Part shown: positions 17,722-26,514 of the stretch, one piece after another
How the letters are laid out: each line of letters opens with the position of its first letter
Numbering within the stretch: position 1 is the first letter of the stretch
NCBI GenBank assembly: GCA_963792385.1
Contig: CAWBVZ010000004.1
Span: forward strand, 62,001 to 126,000
From: DASSUW01 sp963792385
Lineage (GTDB): Bacteria > Actinomycetota > Thermoleophilia > Solirubrobacterales > Solirubrobacteraceae
DNA: 64,000 nt
Direction of reading: 5' to 3'
The notes under the pieces: model-generated
Seen by the model: only the letters and a program-made list of their open reading frames with translations
What the model was told of the DNA's origin: nothing
The model's database searches: none
Translations under genes and position numbers: made by a program

Positions 17722-17770
17722 GCCGCTGCTCACAGGGCGTTACGCGGCGCTTGCCGACGAGGTCGCCTGC

Positions 17771-17776
17771 TAGCCT
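17771..17776 (+). promoter_or_regulatory. Putative -10 element TAGCCT upstream of a mini-ORF
   Basis: TAGCCT is followed 12 nt later by a GTG (17789) that opens a 23-codon ORF whose TGA overlaps an ATG of the downstream GT2 gene. The rest of the 17722-17856 gap shows no other recognisable gene. Confidence 0.4.
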
Positions 17777-17788
17777 CGGGCCGCTCGC

Positions 17789-17860
17789 GTGGAGGGAGAC
17801 GCGCGACGACTGATCGTATGCCCCACGGCGCAGACGACCCGACGAGCTGGGACCCGATGA
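17789..17860 (+). CDS. Possible 23-codon leader ORF coupled to GT2 gene
   Basis: GTG 17789 reads 23 codons (starting MEGDARRLIVCP) to TGA 17858-17860, which overlaps the in-frame ATG 17857 of the following glycosyltransferase as ATGA. The reading frame itself resembles no known protein. The arrangement repeats that of the seven-codon ORF before wzt at 7346. Translation is unproven. Confidence 0.25.
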   Translation: MEGDARRLIVCPTAQTTRRAGTR

Positions 17861-18699
17861 CCGCAACCTCGAGTGGTGGTCAACGTTTCAGGCCGCGACG
17901 GGCGGAAGCCGACGCCATGATGCCATCCGAGACCCCACCTATCGAACGCAGTTCCTGCCTGGCTGTCGTGCCCGCGTACAACGAGGCCGGCACGGTCGGC
18001 AACGTCGTCGCGGCGCTGCGCGAGAAGACGCCGCAGCTCGACGTGGTGGTGATCGACGACGGCTCGACCGACGACACCGGCCAGATCGCGGAGGCGGCCG
18101 GCGCGCGGGTGTTGCAGCTGCCGTTCAACCTCGGTATCGGCGGGGCCGTGCAGGCCGGCTTCAAGTACGCCGACGAGCACGACTACGACTACATGGTGCA
18201 GGTGGACGGCGACGGCCAGCACGACCCGGGCGAGATCTCGAAGCTGTTCGCGGCGCTCGACGGCCCGCAGCCCGCGGACATGATCTGCGGCACGCGCTTC
18301 GCCACGTCCACCGGCTACATCGCCCCCGTCAGCCGCCGCACCGGAATCCACGTGTTCGCGTTCCTGCTGTCGCGGCTCCTGCGCCAGCCGGTGACCGACC
18401 CCACGTCGGGTTTCCGGCTCTACAACAGCCGCGCGATCTCGCTGTTCGCGCGCGACTACCCGCACGACTACCCCGAGGTGGAGGCGGTGCTGATGCTCCA
18501 CCACCACCGCTTGACGATGCGCGAGGTGCCCGTGCACATGCTCCAGCGCGGCGGCGGCGTGTCGTCGCTCACCGGCTCCGGGAAGTCGTTCTACTACATG
18601 GTCAAGGTGCTGCTCGCCCTGTTCGTCGGCCTTGGCCGCCGGCGTGTGGTGCCGCGGCCGGGCGAAGCGGCACCGGTGGCCGCGGACCACGGGATCTGA
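17857..18699 (+). CDS. GT2 glycosyltransferase, dolichol-phosphate-mannose-synthase-like
   Basis: A cytoplasmic GT-A enzyme of about 240-280 residues depending on start. The catalytic part runs from SCLAVVPAYNEAGTVGNVV through VVVIDDGSTDDTGQIA and the metal-binding MVQVDGDGQHDP to DPTSGFRLYN, the pattern of enzymes that transfer a sugar to polyprenyl phosphate. No C-terminal membrane domain is present. Starts at 17818, 17857 and 17917 are all in frame. 17857 is chosen because it overlaps the stop of an upstream mini-ORF. The next gene (DUF2304) starts inside this stop codon. This pair is frequent in actinobacteria, and the DUF2304 protein may anchor the enzyme. Confidence 0.8.
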   Translation: MTATSSGGQRFRPRRAEADAMMPSETPPIERSSCLAVVPAYNEAGTVGNVVAALREKTPQLDVVVIDDGSTDDTGQIAEAAGARVLQLPFNLGIGGAVQAGFKYADEHDYDYMVQVDGDGQHDPGEISKLFAALDGPQPADMICGTRFATSTGYIAPVSRRTGIHVFAFLLSRLLRQPVTDPTSGFRLYNSRAISLFARDYPHDYPEVEAVLMLHHHRLTMREVPVHMLQRGGGVSSLTGSGKSFYYMVKVLLALFVGLGRRRVVPRPGEAAPVAADHGI

Positions 18700-19121
18700 T
18701 GGAGCTCCGCCTCCAGATCGTCGCGATCCTCGGCGCCCTCGGCCTGCTTGCGTTCGTGCTCGAGCTCGTCCGCCGGCGCGCGCTGATGGAGCGCTACGCG
18801 CTGCTGTGGCTGTTCGCCTCCGTCGTGATCCTTGGCCTGGCGATCTGGGACGGCGCGCTGACCGCGCTCGCGCGCGAGCTCGGCATCCTGTCGGCGCCGA
18901 ACGCACTGTTCTTCGTGGCGCTCGGATTCATCCTCCTGCTGTTGCTGCACTTCTCGGCGGCGATGTCGCGGCTCACCGATCAGTCGAAGGTGCTCGCCCA
19001 GCGCCAGGCGATCCTCGAGCAGCGCCTGCGCGAGGTCGAGCAGGCCCGCGCGCTCGCCGCCGGCGACGACGCGCGTGGACTGGAGCCGCTGTTGCGCTCC
19101 AGCACCCGCCACGACAGCTGA
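18699..19121 (+). CDS. DUF2304 membrane protein
   Basis: A 140-residue protein with three hydrophobic helices (about residues 4-21, 32-50, 65-85) and a C-terminal amphipathic, coiled-coil-like tail (AQRQAILEQRLREVEQ). It matches the DUF2304 layout. These small proteins are typically encoded directly after DPM-like GT2 enzymes, as here (TGATG overlap), and probably act as their membrane partner. That role is an inference from neighbourhood. The gene ends 4 nt before the asparagine synthetase-like gene. Confidence 0.8.
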   Translation: MELRLQIVAILGALGLLAFVLELVRRRALMERYALLWLFASVVILGLAIWDGALTALARELGILSAPNALFFVALGFILLLLLHFSAAMSRLTDQSKVLAQRQAILEQRLREVEQARALAAGDDARGLEPLLRSSTRHDS

Positions 19122-19125
19122 CGCC

Positions 19126-21111
19126 ATGTGCGGAATCTGCGGAGCCATCAACCTGCGGGGTGAGCCGATCCCCGACCTGCCTCGCCGGCTCGAGGTGATG
19201 AACGACCTGATCGAGCACCGCGGGCCCGACGACGACGGGCTGTGGACGCACCCGCGCGGCCATGTCGGCTTCGGCCACCGCCGTCTGGCGATCATCGACC
19301 CGACCCCCGCCGGCCACCAGCCGATGAGCGACGAGGCCGGACGCTGGATCACGTACAACGGCGAGGTCTACAACTACCCGGAGTTGCGGCTCGAGCTCGG
19401 CGGGCAGTTCCGCACCGGCTGCGACACCGAGGTCGTGATGCGCGCGCATGAACGGTGGGGAGTCGACTCGCTCGACCACCTGCGCGGGATGTTCGCGTAC
19501 GCATTGTGGGACGAGGTCGAGCAGGAGCTCGTGTGCGCGCGAGACCGCTTCGGAATCAAGCCGTTCTACTACGCCCAGGTCGGCGACATCCTGTACTTCG
19601 CGTCCGAGGCGAAGGCGCTGCTGCCGTTCCTGCCCAGAATCGAAACCGACCTCGCAGGGCTCAAGGACTACCTCGCGTTCCAGTTCTGCCTCGCCGGCAA
19701 GACGCTGTTCAAGGGCGTCAGCGAGCTGCTGCCCGGCCACCGGCTGCGAGTGCGCAACGGCACGGCTGTGCCGGAGCGCTACTGGGAGGTCTACTACGAC
19801 CTCGACTTCGAGCACACGGCGAAATACTTCGAGGAGCGGATCGAAGCACTGCTGGCGGAGTCGGTGAAGCTGCACCTGCGCAGCGACGTGCCGGTCGCCG
19901 CGTATCTCAGCGGCGGGCTTGACTCCTCGAGCGTGGCGTCGCTCGCCAGCCACGGCTCGCACGGGGCGATGAAGGCGTTCACCGGGCGCTTCCCCGAGGA
20001 CGAGCGGTACGACGAGAGCAACTACGCGCGCCTGCTGGCGGGCGAGCGCGGCCTCGACCTGCACCAGGTCGACATCGACGTCGACGACTTCCTCGGCTCG
20101 ATCGAGTCGGTCATCTACCACCTCGACCATCCGGTCGCGGGCCCGGGCTCGTTCCCGCAGTACATGGTCTCGCAGGCGGCGGCACGCGAGGCGAAGGTGA
20201 TCCTCGGCGGCCAGGGCGGCGACGAGATCTTCGGCGGCTACACGCGCTACCTGATCGCGTACTTCGAGCAGTGCATCAAAGCGGCGATCGACGGCACGAT
20301 GCACCAGGGCAGCTTCGTGGTCACCTACGAGTCGATCATCCCGAACCTGGTCGCGCTCAAGAACTACAAGCCGCTGTTGAAGGAGTTCTGGCGCGACGGG
20401 CTGTTCGAGGACCTCGACGCGCGCTACTTCCGGCTGATCAATCGCGCGCCCCACCTCAACGGCGAGGTCGACTTCGACGCGCTCGGTGAGTACTCGCCGT
20501 TCGAGACCTTCCAGGCGATCTTCAACGGCGACAACGTCGGTCACGAGTCGTACTTCGACAAGATGACCCACTTCGACTTCAAGACGCTGCTGCCCGCCCT
20601 GCTACAGGTCGAGGACCGTGTGAGCATGGCGCACGGCCTCGAGTCGCGCGTGCCGCTGCTGGACCACGAGCTCGTCGAGCTCGCCGCCACGATGCCGGCC
20701 GACGTCAAGTTCAAGGACGGCACGATGAAGCACGTCTTCAAGCAGGCCACGCGGTCGCTCGTGCCCGACGCGATCGCCGAGCGCAAGGACAAGATGGGCT
20801 TCCCGGTGCCGCTGCACGAATGGTTCGGCGGCCCGGCGCGCGATTTCGTGTCCGACGTGTTCTCCTCCTCGGAGGCGCTCGGCCGCGAGCACTTCGACAA
20901 CCGCAAGGTGCTCGCCGGGCTCGAGAAGGAAAACCGCTTCGGTCGCCAGACATGGGGCCTGCTATCCCTCGAACTGTGGCAGCGGCTGTTCCACGACCGC
21001 GAGCACGAGTTCAAGAATCTGCTAACGACGAAAGGGACGGCAAGTGAAGGTCCTGATCACGGGCGGAGCCGGGTTCATCGGCTCCCACCTAGCCGATCGG
21101 CTGTTGGCTGA
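19126..21111 (+). CDS. asnB: Asparagine synthetase (glutamine-hydrolysing) homologue 1
   Basis: A 661-residue class II glutamine amidotransferase. Cys2 in MCGICGA is the glutaminase nucleophile, EHRGPDDDG and YNGEVYNYPELR belong to the N-terminal domain, and SGGLDSSSVA near residue 262 is the ATP pyrophosphatase loop. Inside glycan loci such enzymes are usually thought to amidate uronic acids rather than make asparagine. The coding frame runs 68 bp into the next gene, adding ~30 residues that are only a frame-shadow of that gene. A TAA at 21023 in another frame would give a normal ~630-residue protein. The second homologue at 33249 has 622 residues. Confidence 0.88.
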   Translation: MCGICGAINLRGEPIPDLPRRLEVMNDLIEHRGPDDDGLWTHPRGHVGFGHRRLAIIDPTPAGHQPMSDEAGRWITYNGEVYNYPELRLELGGQFRTGCDTEVVMRAHERWGVDSLDHLRGMFAYALWDEVEQELVCARDRFGIKPFYYAQVGDILYFASEAKALLPFLPRIETDLAGLKDYLAFQFCLAGKTLFKGVSELLPGHRLRVRNGTAVPERYWEVYYDLDFEHTAKYFEERIEALLAESVKLHLRSDVPVAAYLSGGLDSSSVASLASHGSHGAMKAFTGRFPEDERYDESNYARLLAGERGLDLHQVDIDVDDFLGSIESVIYHLDHPVAGPGSFPQYMVSQAAAREAKVILGGQGGDEIFGGYTRYLIAYFEQCIKAAIDGTMHQGSFVVTYESIIPNLVALKNYKPLLKEFWRDGLFEDLDARYFRLINRAPHLNGEVDFDALGEYSPFETFQAIFNGDNVGHESYFDKMTHFDFKTLLPALLQVEDRVSMAHGLESRVPLLDHELVELAATMPADVKFKDGTMKHVFKQATRSLVPDAIAERKDKMGFPVPLHEWFGGPARDFVSDVFSSSEALGREHFDNRKVLAGLEKENRFGRQTWGLLSLELWQRLFHDREHEFKNLLTTKGTASEGPDHGRSRVHRLPPSRSAVG

Positions 21112-21979
21112 GGACCACGAGGTCCTCGTCATTGACAACTACGCCACCGGTCGACGCGACAACCTGACCGAGCAGGACGGGCTCACGATCGTCGAGGACA
21201 CGATCGAGGACGCCGACGCCGTGATGGAGGCGTTCGAGGGCTTCCGCCCCGACTTCGTCGTGCACGCCGCGGCGGCGTACAAGGACCCGGACGCCTGGGG
21301 CGTCGACGTCACGACAAACGCGCTCGGCACCGTCAACGTGGTGCGCGCAGCGCAGGCGACGGGCGTCGAGCGGATCCTCTACTTCCAGACCGCGCTCTGC
21401 TACGGCACCACGCCGACCGAGCAGCCGGTCACGCTCGACCACCCGATCCGGCCCGACTCGAGCTACGGGATCTCGAAGACGGCGGGCGAGCTCTACATCG
21501 AGCTGTCCGGCCTCGACTTCGTCTCGTTCCGGCTCGCCAACGCCTACGGCCCGCGCAACATCTCCGGTCCGCTGCCGACCTTCTACCACCGCCTGACCGA
21601 GGGCAAGGGCGTTTTTGTGATGGACACACGACGCGACTTCGTCTACGTCGACGACCTGATCGACGTCGTGATGCAGGCGGTCGTGAACGGCACTGGACAC
21701 CGGCACTACCACGTGTCCTCCGGCTCGGACTTCGCGATCAAGGAGCTGTTCGACGCGACCATCGCGGCGCTGCCCGAGGTCACGCTCGACAAGGAGATCG
21801 AGGTGCGCCCCAAGGCTGAGGACGACGCCTACACGATCCTGCTCGATCCGAGCCGCATCCGCCAGGACTTCGGCTGGGAGCCGAAGGTGCCGCTCGCGGA
21901 CGGCGTCCGCCAGGCGATCGACTACTACCGCGAGTTCGGCGTCTCCCAGACCTACACGCATCTGAAGGTCGGCGAGTGA
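21044..21979 (+). CDS. NAD-dependent sugar epimerase/dehydratase (extended SDR)
   Basis: A 311-residue extended short-chain dehydrogenase. MKVLITGGAGFIGSHLADRL is the dinucleotide-binding N-terminus, SSYGISKTAGE contains the catalytic Tyr-x3-Lys, and VYVDDLIDVV is the typical C-terminal sugar-domain element. It probably epimerises or dehydrates a UDP- or dTDP-sugar. The GTG at 21044 is preceded by AAAGGGA (21031-21037), an 8-nt-spaced ribosome binding site, and lies within the extended end of the asnB frame. It is coupled by GTGA to the next SDR gene, and the pair precedes an ABC exporter. Confidence 0.85.
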   Translation: MKVLITGGAGFIGSHLADRLLAEDHEVLVIDNYATGRRDNLTEQDGLTIVEDTIEDADAVMEAFEGFRPDFVVHAAAAYKDPDAWGVDVTTNALGTVNVVRAAQATGVERILYFQTALCYGTTPTEQPVTLDHPIRPDSSYGISKTAGELYIELSGLDFVSFRLANAYGPRNISGPLPTFYHRLTEGKGVFVMDTRRDFVYVDDLIDVVMQAVVNGTGHRHYHVSSGSDFAIKELFDATIAALPEVTLDKEIEVRPKAEDDAYTILLDPSRIRQDFGWEPKVPLADGVRQAIDYYREFGVSQTYTHLKVGE

Positions 21980-23043
21980 GCTTCGACGGCTGCCGCATCC
22001 TCGTCGTCGGCGGAGCCGGGTTCGTCGGCTCGAACCTCGTGCGCGCGCTGCTGGAGCGCGCGCCGCGAGAGATCCTCGTCGTCGACAACCTGCTCTCCTC
22101 GGAGCGCGAGAACCTGCCGGATGACGATCGCGTGCGACTGATCGAGGCATCGATCAACGACGACGACATCCTCGCCGAGCTCCCGCGCGACCTGGACTAC
22201 GTCTTCCACCTCTCGACGTACCACGGCAACCAGAGCTCGATGGCCGACCCGCTGGCCGACCACGAGCACAACACGTTGACGACGCTCAAGCTGTACGAGG
22301 CGCTCAAGGGCCACGACCAACTGCGCCGGATCGTCTACGCGTCCGCGGGCTGCACCGTCGCGGAGAAGACGTTCGAAGGCGCGTCGGCCACGCAGGAGGA
22401 CGCGCCGGTCTCGCTGTACCTCGACAGCCCGTACCAGATCTCCAAGATCATCGGCGAGTACTACTCGAACTACTACCACCAGCGGCACGGGCTGCCGACC
22501 GTCAAGGCGCGCTTCCAGAACGTGTACGGGCCCGGTGAGGTGCTGGGCGCGGGGCGCTGGCGCGGGACCGTCAACACGGTTTGGCGCAACGTCACGCCCA
22601 CCTTCATCTACAAGTCGCTCGAGCACGAGGCGCTGCCCGTCGAGAACGGCGGCATCGCCAGCCGCGACTTCATCTACGTCGGTGACATGGCGCAAGGCCT
22701 CATCGCCTGCGCGCTGCGCGGCGAGCCGGGCGGCGTCTACAACCTGGCGAGCGGAGTCGAGACCACGATCCGCGAGCTCGCCGAGCTGGTGAACGAGCTG
22801 ACCGGCAACCCGACGCCGATCGCCCTGACGCCGGCGCGCGACTGGGACCACTCGGGACAGCGCTTCGGCGACACGAGCAAGTCGCGCTCCGAGCTCGGCT
22901 TCGAGGCGAGCATGCCGCTGCGCGAGGGGCTCGAGCGCACGATCGCGTGGACACGCGAGAACCGCGAGTTCATCGACGGCTGCATCGCGAAGCACGCCGA
23001 CCGGATGGCGGCCGCCGGAGCGCCGGTGAAGGCCGCCGCGTGA
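21976..23043 (+). CDS. NAD-dependent sugar epimerase/dehydratase (extended SDR)
   Basis: A 355-residue protein of the same superfamily as the gene upstream but distinct from it. RILVVGGAGFVGSNLVRAL binds NAD, YQISKIIGEYY carries the catalytic Tyr-x3-Lys, and FIYVGDMAQGL lies in the substrate domain. A YASAGC segment replaces the usual SSSS stretch before the catalytic region. The GTG start overlaps the previous TGA. The two enzymes probably act on successive intermediates of one nucleotide sugar that ends up in the polymer exported by the Wzm/Wzt pair just downstream. Confidence 0.82.
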   Translation: MSFDGCRILVVGGAGFVGSNLVRALLERAPREILVVDNLLSSERENLPDDDRVRLIEASINDDDILAELPRDLDYVFHLSTYHGNQSSMADPLADHEHNTLTTLKLYEALKGHDQLRRIVYASAGCTVAEKTFEGASATQEDAPVSLYLDSPYQISKIIGEYYSNYYHQRHGLPTVKARFQNVYGPGEVLGAGRWRGTVNTVWRNVTPTFIYKSLEHEALPVENGGIASRDFIYVGDMAQGLIACALRGEPGGVYNLASGVETTIRELAELVNELTGNPTPIALTPARDWDHSGQRFGDTSKSRSELGFEASMPLREGLERTIAWTRENREFIDGCIAKHADRMAAAGAPVKAAA

Positions 23044-23053
23044 GGCCATCGGC

Positions 23054-23902
23054 GTGACGTCCGCCGTCGCACGCCCCGAGGAGCTGATCACGGTGATCGA
23101 CGCGGACGCGCGCGCGGAGCTCGTGCGCCCGCAGACGATCTGGCGCTATCGCGAGCTCGTGTATTTCCTCGCCCACCGCGATGTGTCGATTCGCTACAAG
23201 CAGTCGGCGATCGGAATCGCTTGGGCGGTACTTCAGCCAGTTCTTCTCGCGCTCGTGTTCAGCGTCTTCCTGGGCCTGCTGGCGAAGGTCCCGTCGGATT
23301 ACGGCGTGCCCTATCCGGTGTTCGCCGTCGCGGGCCTGGTGGTCTGGATGTTCTTCTCGCTGGGACTCTCGCGAGCGGCCGACAGCGCGGTGGCGAGCGC
23401 AAACCTGATCTCGAAGGTGTGGTTCCCGCGCATCGTCATCCCGGTCGCCGCGGTGCTCCCGCCGACGCTGGACTTCCTGATCGCGCTCGTCGTGGTAGTT
23501 GGCGCGATGCTCATCTACGGCGTCGCGCTGTCCCCGACCATGCTGCTCGTGCCGCTGATCGTGCCGCTCGTGCTCGTGACGGCGCTCGGCTTCGGCGTCT
23601 GGCTGGCGGCGCTCAATGTCCGCTATCGCGACGTCAGCGTCGCGGTCCCGTTCGTGATCCAGCTCGGCCTCTTCGTTACCCCGGTCATCTATCCGTTCTC
23701 GCTCGTGCCGGCGAACCTGCAGGCCCTATACGCGCTGAACCCGATGGTCGGCATCCTCGAGCTCTACCGTTGGATGCTGTTCGCCGAGGCGCCGTTCCCG
23801 GGCTGGCTCATCGCCGTGCCGTTGGTGATGGGCCCGATCGCGCTCGTGACCGGTAGCCGCTACTTCGCACGCGCCGAACGCGACTTCGCGGACGTGATCT
23901 GA
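23054..23902 (+). CDS. wzm: Polysaccharide ABC exporter, permease subunit (Wzm type), second copy
   Basis: A 282-residue ABC-2 permease with about six helices. The cytoplasmic N-terminus is followed by RYKQSAIGIAWAVLQPVLL, the landmark of the polysaccharide/polyol-phosphate exporters, and RYRDVSVAVPFVIQLGLF marks the later helices. It is clearly divergent from the permease at 8568-9362, so the cell has two exporters, presumably for different polymers. Here the order is permease then ATPase, the reverse of the first pair. The start is GTG 23054, 10 nt after the previous stop. Confidence 0.9.
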   Translation: MTSAVARPEELITVIDADARAELVRPQTIWRYRELVYFLAHRDVSIRYKQSAIGIAWAVLQPVLLALVFSVFLGLLAKVPSDYGVPYPVFAVAGLVVWMFFSLGLSRAADSAVASANLISKVWFPRIVIPVAAVLPPTLDFLIALVVVVGAMLIYGVALSPTMLLVPLIVPLVLVTALGFGVWLAALNVRYRDVSVAVPFVIQLGLFVTPVIYPFSLVPANLQALYALNPMVGILELYRWMLFAEAPFPGWLIAVPLVMGPIALVTGSRYFARAERDFADVI

Positions 23903-23905
23903 CCG

Positions 23906-25207
23906 ATGCCGCCCGCGATCACGGTCGAAGGGGTCGGCAAGCGCTACATCCTCGGCGAGACGGGTGGCCATGGCGCCCGCCTGTCCGAGCGCCTGATGGA
24001 CGGGCTGGCGGCGCCGTTCCAACGCAGGACGCGCGCGCTCGAGCCCAAGCGCGGCGAGGAGGAGTTCTGGGCGCTGCGCGACATCTCGCTGAGCATCGAG
24101 CGCGGCTCCGTCGTCGGCCTGATCGGGCCGAACGGCGCGGGCAAGAGCACGTTGCTGAAGCTGATGGCGCGGATCACCTCGCCGACGACCGGCCGCATCG
24201 TCCTGCGTGGCCGCGTGGGCACGCTGCTCGAGGTCGGGACCGGGTTCCATCCCGAGCTGACGGGCCGCGAGAACGTCTTCCTCAACGGCTCGATCCTGGG
24301 GCTGTCGCGCCGCGAGATCGCCGGGCGGTTCGACGCGATCGTCGACTACGCGGGGGTCGAGCGCTTCATCGACACGCCGGTCAAGCGCTACTCCAGCGGC
24401 ATGTACGTGCGCCTGGCGTTCGCCGTGGCCGCGCACCTCGATCCCGAGATCCTGCTCGTCGACGAGGTCTTGAGCGTCGGCGACGCCGAGTTCCAGCGCA
24501 AGTGCATCGGCACGCTTCGCGACGTCGCCTCCAGCGGCCGCACAGTCGTGTTCGTGAGCCACGGCATGGACGCGGTGCGGTCGCTCTGCTCGCACGCCTA
24601 CCTGATCGAGGCCGGCCGCATCGCGATGGAGGGCCCCAGCGACGACGTGGTGCGGCGCTACCTCGACGAGCACCGCCCGCCGGTGCGCGAGGGGCACGCG
24701 GAGATCCCGAGCGACATCCCGCGGCTGGGCAGTGGCCAGGCACTCTTCCGGCGTGCGGCGATCGTCGGCGCCAGCGGCCTTCCGGTGAACGCGGTGCACC
24801 TCGGCGAGCCGATGACGCTGACGGCAACGGTCGAGGTCTTCGAGCCGATCCCAGACGCCGTCGTCGAGTTCGGGCTCTCGACGACGGACGCCGTGCGCGT
24901 CGTCAGCCTGCACAACATCGACGAAGGGCGGCCCCCGACACCGCTCGAGCCAGGGCTCCACGAGATCCGCGCGGAGCTCGACATCGGGCTCATCCCCGGG
25001 GAGTACGCGCTGGACCTCGGCCTGAGCCGGCAGGCCCGCGGGGAGACCCTCGACCTCGTGGAGCGGGTCGTGCGCGTGCAGGCGCTGGCAACGAGCCTCA
25101 ACGGCGCGGAGCACTACCCGGTTGCCAAGCCGCGCGGCTTTGTCCGGCCCAGAAGCGAGTGGAACGTGATCTCCGATGTTGCCATCTCGAGCTCGCCCGC
25201 TCGCTAA
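23906..25207 (+). CDS. wzt: Polysaccharide ABC exporter, ATP-binding subunit (Wzt type), second copy
   Basis: A 433-residue protein. Walker A GPNGAGKST is near residues 74-82, signature YSSGMYVRLAF near 165, Walker B LLVDEVLSVGD near 185, and the H-loop in FVSHG. The part after ~260 residues forms a beta-rich Wzt C-terminal domain that would recognise the non-reducing end of the polymer. Compared with the first Wzt it has a longer insertion after the first strand (residues ~17-52) and little similarity in its C-terminal domain, which supports a different cargo. The ATG lies 3 nt after the permease stop. Confidence 0.9.
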   Translation: MPPAITVEGVGKRYILGETGGHGARLSERLMDGLAAPFQRRTRALEPKRGEEEFWALRDISLSIERGSVVGLIGPNGAGKSTLLKLMARITSPTTGRIVLRGRVGTLLEVGTGFHPELTGRENVFLNGSILGLSRREIAGRFDAIVDYAGVERFIDTPVKRYSSGMYVRLAFAVAAHLDPEILLVDEVLSVGDAEFQRKCIGTLRDVASSGRTVVFVSHGMDAVRSLCSHAYLIEAGRIAMEGPSDDVVRRYLDEHRPPVREGHAEIPSDIPRLGSGQALFRRAAIVGASGLPVNAVHLGEPMTLTATVEVFEPIPDAVVEFGLSTTDAVRVVSLHNIDEGRPPTPLEPGLHEIRAELDIGLIPGEYALDLGLSRQARGETLDLVERVVRVQALATSLNGAEHYPVAKPRGFVRPRSEWNVISDVAISSSPAR

Positions 25208-25214
25208 CCGCTGG

Positions 25215-26513
25215 ATGCCGCGGCAGCTCTCGCGCGAGCATGCGCTGTGGAGCCGCCCCCACGGAGGCTCCGGCCGGCGCCCTGGCGAGCCGGGCGCGAT
25301 CCTCTACGTCGGGCAGTCGTACTACCACGCGTGGTACCTCTCGCGTGAGCTCCGGCGCCTCGGCTGGAAGGCCGACGTACTGGACTTCGACCACAACCCG
25401 AGCGGCACGGCGCTCTACCACGGTCACGACTTCCAGCTCCCACCCGGGGGCGACGACGTCCGCGGCGCGCACCTCGGCTTCCTCGAGCAGGCGCTTGACA
25501 CCTACGACGTCTTCCACTTCTCGAACGCGCACGCGCTCGCCTTCGGTCCTGTGCTCCAAGCGCGCTTCGCCGAGCTGTATGGCCCGGGCGCCGACATCGA
25601 GCTTCTGAGAGCGCACGGCAAGAAGATCGTGTACTCGAACAACGGCTGTCTCGACGGCGTTGCACAGACGTCGTTCGGGCGCTGGGATCCGGTACCGGTG
25701 TGCGCAAGCTGCCCGTTCGAGGACGTGCCGACGATCTGCAGCGACGCGCGTAACCTCGCCTGGGGGGAGTTCCGCAACCGGATGGCGGACCTACAGGTAA
25801 CCGCCGGCGGCAACCGCGCCGACTTCAACAACGACGCGCGGGTCCACGAGGTTCCGGAGTTCTACTGCCTCGATCCGGACCTCTGGACGCAGGATCTGCT
25901 CGTGCCTACGAACTACCGCGTGCCGATCGCCGCCACGACCGTCAAGCTCTACCACTCGATTGGCAACCTCGAGATGCGCCGCGGGATAGGCGGCCGCAAC
26001 ATGAAGGGGACGCACGTGTTCGTGCCGCTCGTGGAGCGCCTCAAGCGGCAGGGTCACGACGTCGAGCTGATGTTCTTCCACGACGTCCCCAGCCAGAAGG
26101 TCCGCTACTACCAGGCCCAGGCCGACATCGTGCTCGACCAGCTCGCGATCGGGTGGTTCGGCGCCAACGGCCGTGAGGCCTTGATGCTCGGCAAGCCGGT
26201 CGTGTGCTGGCTGCGACCGTCGTGGCTGGAGCAGGTCGCCCGCCAGCTGCCGGAGTACGTCGAGGAGTTACCGGTGGTCAGCGCGACCGAGGAGACCGTC
26301 GAGGACGTGGTCAGGCAACTGGTGCTCGACCCCGAACGTCGCCGCGAGCTCGGCGAGCGCGGGCGCGCGTTCGCTCTCAAGTGGCACTCCGCCGAGGCGG
26401 GCGCGCGGCGCATGGACGGGTTGTACCGTCGCCTGCTCGACGGGCAGTCGATCCCGGACGCGCCGGTCGAGCCGCCCCGCTTCGCGGCGGAACCCGAGCC
26501 TACGCGCGCCTGA
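25215..26513 (+). CDS. GT-B fold glycosyltransferase (GT4-like) with cysteine cluster
   Basis: A 432-residue protein starting at ATG 25215, 7 nt after wzt; an upstream in-frame TTG at 25176 would overlap wzt. The N-terminal half contains ILYVGQSYYHAWYLSRELRR, the usual first strand of GT-B enzymes. The C-terminal half has IGWFGANGREALMLGKPVV, the nucleotide-sugar contact region, and a typical GT4 ending (LGERGRAFALKWHS). A cysteine group in the middle (NNGCLDG, VPVCASCPFED, TICSDARN) is unusual and could bind a metal. The donor sugar is unknown. Confidence 0.72.
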   Translation: MPRQLSREHALWSRPHGGSGRRPGEPGAILYVGQSYYHAWYLSRELRRLGWKADVLDFDHNPSGTALYHGHDFQLPPGGDDVRGAHLGFLEQALDTYDVFHFSNAHALAFGPVLQARFAELYGPGADIELLRAHGKKIVYSNNGCLDGVAQTSFGRWDPVPVCASCPFEDVPTICSDARNLAWGEFRNRMADLQVTAGGNRADFNNDARVHEVPEFYCLDPDLWTQDLLVPTNYRVPIAATTVKLYHSIGNLEMRRGIGGRNMKGTHVFVPLVERLKRQGHDVELMFFHDVPSQKVRYYQAQADIVLDQLAIGWFGANGREALMLGKPVVCWLRPSWLEQVARQLPEYVEELPVVSATEETVEDVVRQLVLDPERRRELGERGRAFALKWHSAEAGARRMDGLYRRLLDGQSIPDAPVEPPRFAAEPEPTRA

Positions 26514-26514
26514 C

